Positions 5,716 through 9,914 of a DNA stretch of 9,914 bases are shown here, one piece after another. This DNA is from Acetobacteraceae bacterium (GTDB lineage: Bacteria > Pseudomonadota > Alphaproteobacteria > Acetobacterales > Acetobacteraceae), in contig JANXRT010000372.1 of assembly GCA_025356735.1 (NCBI GenBank), positions 1 through 9,914 on the forward strand. The letters are read 5' to 3'. Position 1 is the first letter of the stretch, and every line of letters begins with the position of its first letter. The translations under genes and the position numbers were made by a program. The notes below the pieces were generated by a model. It was given only the letters and a program-made list of their open reading frames with translations. It was not told the DNA's origin and ran no database searches.

Positions 5716-7695
5716 TCAGCCGGGTCCGGCCTTCGCCGGCGCCGCGCGGCCGCCCTGCGTGAGGCGGCTGCACGAATCGTTCTCGCCGACCCCAAGCGTG
5801 ATCGTCGGCAGCACCGCCGCCGGCGGGAACACCACGGCGAGCGCGGCAGCCGCCGCGCCGCGCACTCCGGCTTCGGCCAGCTCCGGTCGGATGCTGGGGT
5901 TCTTGAGGGTGCCGGTGACGCGAATCGGCGCCGGCAGCGTGCCTACGGAGAAATGCTTGCTGTCGGTCTTGATCGTCATGTCCACGGTTTCGCGCGCCAG
6001 GTTAACGCCGCCGCCGCCGTTGATGATCGCATTGTCGAAATCGACCAGCAGGGTGTGGCTGCTCAGCAAGCCATGGGCCAGGCCAAAGTCGGCGATCATG
6101 CAGTTGAGCTTGGAACGATCCGGGATGCCGAGCGCCGACAGCACCGCCTTGCCGAACTGGAAGCCGGACAGGTCGACCAGCAGCGAGCTGAGATCGCCGC
6201 CCACCATCGACAACGTCAGCCGACCGCTTCCGTTGGCCACGATGTCGGCGACCGAGTTGCCGGCGCCATCGATCGAGCCCTGGCCGGTGATGGTGCCGGC
6301 ACCACGGATGATCTTCGTCGCCGCCAGCATGTGGCCGAGGTCGACCCGTTTGAAATCGGTGTGCACCTTCACCAGCGCCGCCTTGTTGCCGACCCCCGGC
6401 ACCACGTCCAGCGTCGTCTCGATCGCGCCGCGGCCGACCGCAAACGACGCTGGCTTGAGCGTGATGTGCCCATCCACGATGTCAAGGTTGGCCACCAAGT
6501 TATCGAGCGGCATCTGATCGCCCTTGAGATGGCCGCCCCGGAACTTCAGGTGCAGGTCGGCGCTCTTCAAGTCCGGCACGCTGATCGGCTTGTCCGGCAG
6601 CAGCTTCGGGCTGGCATCCGCCGCGGCGATCGCCCTGCGCTGCTCCGCCGTCTGGTTGGGCGTGTTGGCGCGCCCGGGTTCGCCGCCTATGAAGCCCCCC
6701 AGGTCGGCCAGGTCGATCTGACGCGACTGCAGGTCCGCCATTATCACCGGCCGCGTTGGACCCGGATCGACATCGATGTCGCCAGCGATGTCGCTCGACC
6801 CGACCCGCCCGGTGAAATGATCATAGTGGATGTGGCCGGCACGGTAGTCGAGGTTGCCAGCGGTCTGGAACGGCGGCGTCTTTGGGATGGCGATGCCGGT
6901 GAGCGGCGCCGCCAGGCTCATGTCCGGCCCGGAAAGCTGCAGCTTGAGGTTGGCACCAGCGAAGCTGAGCGGGCTTTCCACGGTGCCGTCGAGCGCGACC
7001 TTGGTCGCGCCGTTGGCTATATGCATGTTGATCGGATAGGGCGTGCCGGCGTCACGCAGCGACAATATGGCCCCTGCCTTGGCGTCCGCGGTGATTGGCT
7101 GGCCGCCATAGGTGCCGTGGGCCTGCGCCACGATGTTGGCGGCCTGGTTGCCATCGGCCGCCGCATCCTCGGTCGCGACATCAACCGCCATGTCAGTGCG
7201 CAGCTTGGCCGAGACGACATGGGCATGTCCGTCATGAACGATCAACGCGCCGATTTGGGGCGAGCTTGAAGGCTTGGAAGGCTTGTCGGAGCTGCCACCG
7301 GAAAGGGCCGGGAAGCTCCAGTTCGCAGTGCCGTCGGCCTTCTGCGCTGCCTCAACCACCGGCTTCTCCACCATAATCGACGGCAGCACGATGCGGCCGT
7401 GCAGCAGTTCGCCCAGGCTGACGGCGATGCTCAGCCGGCTCGCGGTGGTGAAGGGCGGATCGGCGGGAAAACCATCCGGGTTGTCGATCCGGATGCCGTC
7501 GGCGACGATCGTGCTGGTCCAGCCCGGATGCACCGACAGCCGGCCGATGGTGACGTGGCGCCCGAGCGCGGCCGAGGCCCGCGCCTCGACCATCGGGCGG
7601 AACCAGTTCCAGTCCCACAACGCCGCCAGCAGAATAATCGCCCCGACCAGCACGGCGGGTATCAGCCACAGCTTCCGGCGTCTCGACTGCGCCAT
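5716..7695 (-). CDS. AsmA family protein, inner-membrane anchored
   Basis: The protein has 659 residues. A basic start (MAQSRRRK) is followed by one membrane anchor at about 9-27. Next comes the AsmA N-terminal signature WDWNWFRPMVEARASAALGR (27-46) with VTIGRLSV, then a long series of beta-strand repeats forming the periplasmic body. Proteins of this superfamily (AsmA, YhdP, TamB) are long hydrophobic-groove bridges implicated in moving phospholipid between inner and outer membranes. A shared role is an inference here. The C-terminal third (SMVGGDLSSLLVDLSG, then INGGGGVNLARETVDM and APIRVTGTLKNPSIRP) fits the AsmA C-terminal domain. It ends with a hydrophobic Ala-rich segment and a GVGENDSC tail. 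GGAGG lies 5-6 nt before the ATG at 7695. The tRNA-Ala gene ends 87 bp upstream on the same strand. Confidence 0.9.
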   Translation of the reverse strand: MAQSRRRKLWLIPAVLVGAIILLAALWDWNWFRPMVEARASAALGRHVTIGRLSVHPGWTSTIVADGIRIDNPDGFPADPPFTTASRLSIAVSLGELLHGRIVLPSIMVEKPVVEAAQKADGTANWSFPALSGGSSDKPSKPSSSPQIGALIVHDGHAHVVSAKLRTDMAVDVATEDAAADGNQAANIVAQAHGTYGGQPITADAKAGAILSLRDAGTPYPINMHIANGATKVALDGTVESPLSFAGANLKLQLSGPDMSLAAPLTGIAIPKTPPFQTAGNLDYRAGHIHYDHFTGRVGSSDIAGDIDVDPGPTRPVIMADLQSRQIDLADLGGFIGGEPGRANTPNQTAEQRRAIAAADASPKLLPDKPISVPDLKSADLHLKFRGGHLKGDQMPLDNLVANLDIVDGHITLKPASFAVGRGAIETTLDVVPGVGNKAALVKVHTDFKRVDLGHMLAATKIIRGAGTITGQGSIDGAGNSVADIVANGSGRLTLSMVGGDLSSLLVDLSGFQFGKAVLSALGIPDRSKLNCMIADFGLAHGLLSSHTLLVDFDNAIINGGGGVNLARETVDMTIKTDSKHFSVGTLPAPIRVTGTLKNPSIRPELAEAGVRGAAAAALAVVFPPAAVLPTITLGVGENDSCSRLTQGGRAAPAKAGPG

Positions 7696-7782
7696 TGCAA
7701 CCTCCGCGCGGCTGTTTCACGTGGTCGGTCAACGCGGCAGCGAAGCGTCGGTTGCAAGCCCACGAAACGGTTCAGGAAGGGA

Positions 7783-7858
<76 letters not shown>

Positions 7859-7873
7859 CCATTCCATGGATGC

Positions 7874-7894
7874 GCCGCGCGTTGGCTGCGCGGC
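7874..7894 (-). other. Hairpin in the tRNA-Ala leader
   Basis: GCCGCGC (7874-7880) and GCGCGGC (7888-7894) form a 7-bp all-G/C stem with a 7-nt loop. It lies between the predicted tRNA-Ala transcription start near 7904 and the tRNA 5' end at 7858. It could shape precursor processing, but in such G/C-rich DNA it may be chance. Confidence 0.35.
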
Positions 7895-7910
7895 CGGCCT
7901 CGGGGCGCGG

Positions 7911-7940
7911 ACAATGCTCAGCACGCCCCCTGAGAGTCAA
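7911..7940 (-). promoter_or_regulatory. Promoter of tRNA-Ala
   Basis: On the minus strand TTGACT (7940-7935) is a strong -35. It is followed after 18 bp by CATTGT (7916-7911) as a -10, with A2, T3 and T6 of the consensus. Predicted initiation is near 7904, giving a leader of about 46 nt. A good -35 with a poor -10 and a G/C-rich start region is common for stable RNA promoters. Confidence 0.55.
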
Positions 7941-7967
7941 GCTAGGAGGAGCCGAAAATTATGCCAG

Positions 7968-7996
7968 TTGCGGCGAAAATTGGCTGAAGCTAGGTT
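7968..7996 (+). promoter_or_regulatory. Promoter of yggT-folD
   Basis: TTGCGG (7968-7973) and TAGGTT (7991-7996) are separated by 17 bp, the ideal spacing. Initiation near 8003 would give a short leader containing GGAG at 8009-8012, 8 nt before the yggT ATG. Two direct copies of CGAAAATT (7953-7960 and 7974-7981) lie upstream of and inside the promoter, 21 bp apart. Confidence 0.5.
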
Positions 7997-8020
7997 CCGC
8001 GCCTTCACGGAGAACGCTGA

Positions 8021-8341
8021 ATGATCCGGATACTGTTTCAACTCGCCGATGTCGTGCTCAGCTTCTACAGCTGGGCCATCATCCTGGCCGCGGTGTTCAG
8101 CCTGCTGACCTCGTTCGGCGTGCTCGACAGCCGCAACCGGTTGGTCTGGACCGTCGGCGACTTCCTGACCCGCATCACCGAGCCGGTGCTCGGCCGCGTC
8201 CGCCGCTACATGCCCAATCTCGGCAACATCGACATCAGCCCGATCGTCGTGCTGGTGCTGATCCAGTACGTCATCCGCCCGCTGCTCAACAGCCTGTATG
8301 CCGCGATCGAGTTCGGCGCCTGGCAGGGATTGCTGTTCTAA
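8021..8341 (+). CDS. yggT: YggT family integral membrane protein
   Basis: The protein has 106 residues, normal for the family. It has two hydrophobic spans at about 5-31 and 73-97. The family signature is clear: TEPVLGRVRRYMPN (53-66) then DISPIVVLVLI (71-81). YggT/YlmG proteins are inner-membrane proteins of poorly defined role, linked in various organisms to osmotic tolerance and to division or nucleoid organisation. Nothing here decides between these. GGAG precedes the ATG by 8 nt. folD follows after only 5 bp, so the two are almost surely one operon. In many bacteria a DUF167 (YggU) gene follows yggT; none is present here. Confidence 0.92.
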   Translation: MIRILFQLADVVLSFYSWAIILAAVFSLLTSFGVLDSRNRLVWTVGDFLTRITEPVLGRVRRYMPNLGNIDISPIVVLVLIQYVIRPLLNSLYAAIEFGAWQGLLF

Positions 8342-8346
8342 ACTCC

Positions 8347-9189
8347 ATGACCGCCCGCATTCTTGACGGCCGCGCGATCGCGATGGCGATGCGAAGTGCC
8401 CTCGCCGGCCGCGTGGCGACTTTGCCGTTCGTTCCTGGCCTGGTGGTCGTGCTGGTCGGCGACGACGCGGCGAGTGCCGTCTATGTCCGCAACAAGGACC
8501 GCGCCGCCGCCGGCGCCGGCATCTTCGCACGGACTGTTCGCCTGCCTACCGCGATGTCGGAAGCCGAGCTGCTGTCCTGCATTGCCGGGCTGAACGACGA
8601 TGCGGCGGTGGACGGCATTCTGGTGCAGCTGCCGCTGCCGGCACATATCCGCGTCGGCGTGATCGTCGCCGCGATCGATCCGGCAAAGGATGTGGACGGA
8701 TTTCATCCGCTGAACGTCGGGCGGCTGGCTGAGGGCACGCCGTTCCTCGCACCCTGCACCCCAACCGGGGTCATGCGCCTGCTGGCGGCGGCGAACGTGG
8801 TTGCCGCAGGGGCCAGGGCCGTGGTGCTGGGCCGGTCCGCCATTGTCGGCCGGCCGATGGCGGCGCTGCTGCTGGCCGCCGACGCCACCGTCACCATCGC
8901 CCATTCGCGCACCCGCAACCTCGCCGCCGAATGCCGCCGGGCGGAAATACTGGTCGCCGCCGTCGGCCGCGCCCAGATGGTGCGCGGCGACTGGGTAGCC
9001 GATGGTGCCACGGTGATCGACGTCGGCATCAACCGGCTGGCGGACGGCACCTTGGCTGGCGATGTCGCGTTCGGGGAATGTCTGCCCCATGCCGGCGCCA
9101 TCACCCCGGTGCCGGGCGGCGTCGGGCCGATGACGATCGCCTGCCTGCTGGAGAATACCGTGACCGCGGCCATAGCCCGGCGCAATTAG
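8347..9189 (+). CDS. folD: Bifunctional methylenetetrahydrofolate dehydrogenase/cyclohydrolase FolD
   Basis: The protein has 280 residues. FolD oxidises 5,10-methylene-THF with NADP+ and hydrolyses the methenyl product to 10-formyl-THF, feeding purine and formyl-Met synthesis in the cytoplasm. All hallmarks are present: YVRNK (46-50) with the catalytic lysine K50 and Y46, DGILVQLPLP (89-98), DPAKDVDGFHPLNVG (111-125), PCTPTGV (136-142), the NADP-binding GRSAIVGRP (162-170) and PVPGGVGPMT (254-263). The start at 8347 gives the standard MTARILDGRAIA N-terminus. The same frame is open far upstream, but that part is antisense or shadow sequence over yggT. No good ribosome site precedes the ATG, so translation may depend on ribosomes finishing yggT 5 bp before. 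Its TAG stop overlaps the stop of the convergent DUF1674-type gene. Confidence 0.97.
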   Translation: MTARILDGRAIAMAMRSALAGRVATLPFVPGLVVVLVGDDAASAVYVRNKDRAAAGAGIFARTVRLPTAMSEAELLSCIAGLNDDAAVDGILVQLPLPAHIRVGVIVAAIDPAKDVDGFHPLNVGRLAEGTPFLAPCTPTGVMRLLAAANVVAAGARAVVLGRSAIVGRPMAALLLAADATVTIAHSRTRNLAAECRRAEILVAAVGRAQMVRGDWVADGATVIDVGINRLADGTLAGDVAFGECLPHAGAITPVPGGVGPMTIACLLENTVTAAIARRN

Positions 9190-9647
9190 AAATCGGTCAC
9201 GCGGCCCTTATGCTGCCAATCGCCGTAGCGGGTCGGCTCCGGACCGGCGCTGCCACCGGTTTCCGGTGCCAGGGGGGCAAGCATCCGGCGCAACCGGGTA
9301 GCCTGGTCGGGGTTGAGCGCGCCCTCCGGCAGCCGCCCCGCCAGGATGTCGCGCAGCTGCACGACCAACGAAACCGGAGCCGAGGCGCGAACCAGCAACA
9401 CGCCGGTTTCGGTCGCGGTTTTCAGCTCGGCCTCCGCCGGATCGCCATCGCGGACCACGGCGACCAGGGCCTGGCAGGCAAGTTTTTCCGGATCGACCCC
9501 GGCGGAGGTGACCAGGACGGCTGCCCGGTTGACCTCCGCTCCGGCATCGGACCCAAACAGTTCGGCGACATCCGACAACGAAGCGAGCGGCGGCTCGTGC
9601 AGCCGTGCGGAATCGATGTCGAGAAAGAAGATCATTGGCAGGGTCAT
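9186..9647 (-). CDS. Fusion-like protein: 2-hydroxyacid-dehydrogenase-like N-terminal part plus DUF1674 (SDHAF4) C-terminal motif
   Basis: The protein has 153 residues. The C-terminus GPEPTRYGDWQHKGRVTDF (135-153) is the hallmark end of DUF1674, the SDHAF4 family. In mitochondria and some alphaproteobacteria this family binds flavinated succinate dehydrogenase subunit A during complex II assembly. Typical members are short (about 60-110 residues) with an Ala/Arg/Glu-rich helix before this motif. Here that helix is absent. Residues about 5-110 instead show an alternating strand/helix pattern (IFFLDIDS, AAVLVTSAGVDPEKL, ALVAVVRDGD, ELKTATETGVLLVRA) that recalls the substrate-domain half of D-2-hydroxyacid dehydrogenases. 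No Rossmann motif or catalytic residues follow. The ATG at 9647 has only a distant AGGA; M5 (9635) is an alternative start. The motif is certain, the N-terminal resemblance is a hypothesis. Confidence 0.75.
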   Translation of the reverse strand: MTLPMIFFLDIDSARLHEPPLASLSDVAELFGSDAGAEVNRAAVLVTSAGVDPEKLACQALVAVVRDGDPAEAELKTATETGVLLVRASAPVSLVVQLRDILAGRLPEGALNPDQATRLRRMLAPLAPETGGSAGPEPTRYGDWQHKGRVTDF

Positions 9648-9764
9648 GTCGCTGACTTAATCCTGTCGGGATGGGTAATGCGGCAATCGCCAATCATGGC
9701 GGAGGCTACAAGGTGGGCGCCATCGTCCCCGATGCAAGCCACGCTCATGGCCGCCGGCAGACAG

Positions 9765-9793
9765 TTGCGACCGGCCGGTCGTGCCGCTATAGC
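9765..9793 (+). promoter_or_regulatory. Promoter of tRNA-Thr
   Basis: TTGCGA (9765-9770) and TATAGC (9788-9793) are separated by exactly 17 bp. Initiation is expected near 9800, giving a pre-tRNA leader of about 39 nt. The -10 matches four of six consensus bases including TATA. The placement just upstream of a tRNA makes this the best promoter in the window. Confidence 0.65.
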
Positions 9794-9800
9794 ACCGCAT

Positions 9801-9814
9801 CGGGAGCGATCCCG
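9801..9814 (+). other. GNRA-loop hairpin in the pre-tRNA-Thr leader
   Basis: CGGGA (9801-9805), loop GCGA (9806-9809) and TCCCG (9810-9814) form a perfect 5-bp hairpin closed by a stable GNRA tetraloop. It starts at the predicted 5' end of the transcript. It may stabilise the leader or mark the RNase P precursor. Function is inferred from position only. Confidence 0.5.
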
Positions 9815-9821
9815 CCCCGTG

Positions 9822-9838
9822 GCCGACGTAGCTTAGTG
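9822..9838 (+). repeat. Tandem copy of the tRNA-Thr 5' end
   Basis: GCCGACGTAGCTTAGTG (9822-9838) repeats the first 17 nt of the adjacent tRNA (9839-9855) with one change, T for C at the last position of the D-stem 5' strand. The copy abuts the gene with no spacer. GTGG microhomology at both ends suggests a slipped-strand duplication. The copy lacks the rest of the cloverleaf and would be part of the precursor leader. Confidence 0.9.
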
Positions 9839-9913
<75 letters not shown>

Positions 9914-9914
9914 G

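Noticed and set aside
5685..5795. Longer start for the 58-residue protein
   Set aside because: The added part is an Arg run read from the end of the AsmA gene in another frame; the ATG at 5684 has a purine-rich site upstream.
5689..7269. Plus-strand open frame of about 526 codons opposite the AsmA gene
   Set aside because: Its translation is Arg/His/Gly/Ala-rich with no recognisable domain. It is antisense to a clear AsmA protein and is explained by the G/C-rich codon pattern.
7870..8346. Possible N-terminal extension of FolD
   Set aside because: The extension overlaps yggT in another frame and looks like random Arg/Pro/His sequence. The ATG at 8347 gives the standard FolD N-terminus and length.

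Overview
The window looks like chromosomal DNA from a GC-rich alphaproteobacterium, most likely Acetobacteraceae/Rhodospirillales. This is an inference from several signs: the small alphaproteobacterial family DUF2842, a DUF1674 (SDHAF4-type) C-terminal motif, the yggT-folD pair, tRNAs with encoded CCA, and a GGGGC-TCT-GCCCC intergenic element of a kind I recall as frequent in this group. I see no transposase, integrase, phage gene or CRISPR array. Most genes are housekeeping or metabolic.

Left part (1-3300): a strong hairpin at the left edge is followed by a D-2-hydroxyacid dehydrogenase (-). It diverges from a tiny membrane protein of the DUF2842 type (+, TTG start). The DUF2842 gene runs tail to tail into a family 2 glycosyltransferase (-), and the two coding regions overlap by 71 bp. 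The glycosyltransferase start overlaps the stop of an epoxide-hydrolase-like alpha/beta hydrolase (-) as ATGA, so these two form one translationally coupled unit.

Middle part (3424-7860): a Tat-exported periplasmic binding protein of the branched-chain amino acid type (+) stands alone without permease or ATPase genes in view. A G/C-rich double hairpin lies between it and the convergent dienelactone hydrolase family gene (-). That gene is the last of a likely three-gene minus-strand unit: AsmA family protein, a 58-residue hypothetical protein, then dienelactone hydrolase. A tRNA-Ala(CGC) lies just upstream on the same strand with no evident terminator between it and the AsmA gene.

Right part (7860-9914): a compact intergenic region carries divergent promoters for tRNA-Ala (-) and yggT-folD (+). 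FolD supplies one-carbon folates. folD ends in a TTAG shared with the stop codon of a convergent gene whose product joins a 2-hydroxyacid-dehydrogenase-like N-terminal half to a DUF1674/SDHAF4 C-terminal motif. The window ends with tRNA-Thr(CGT), preceded by a good promoter, a GNRA-loop leader hairpin and an abutting tandem copy of the first 17 nt of the tRNA.

I did not find an obvious new multi-gene system. The most unusual items are the DUF1674 fusion protein and the duplicated tRNA-Thr 5' end with its structured leader.
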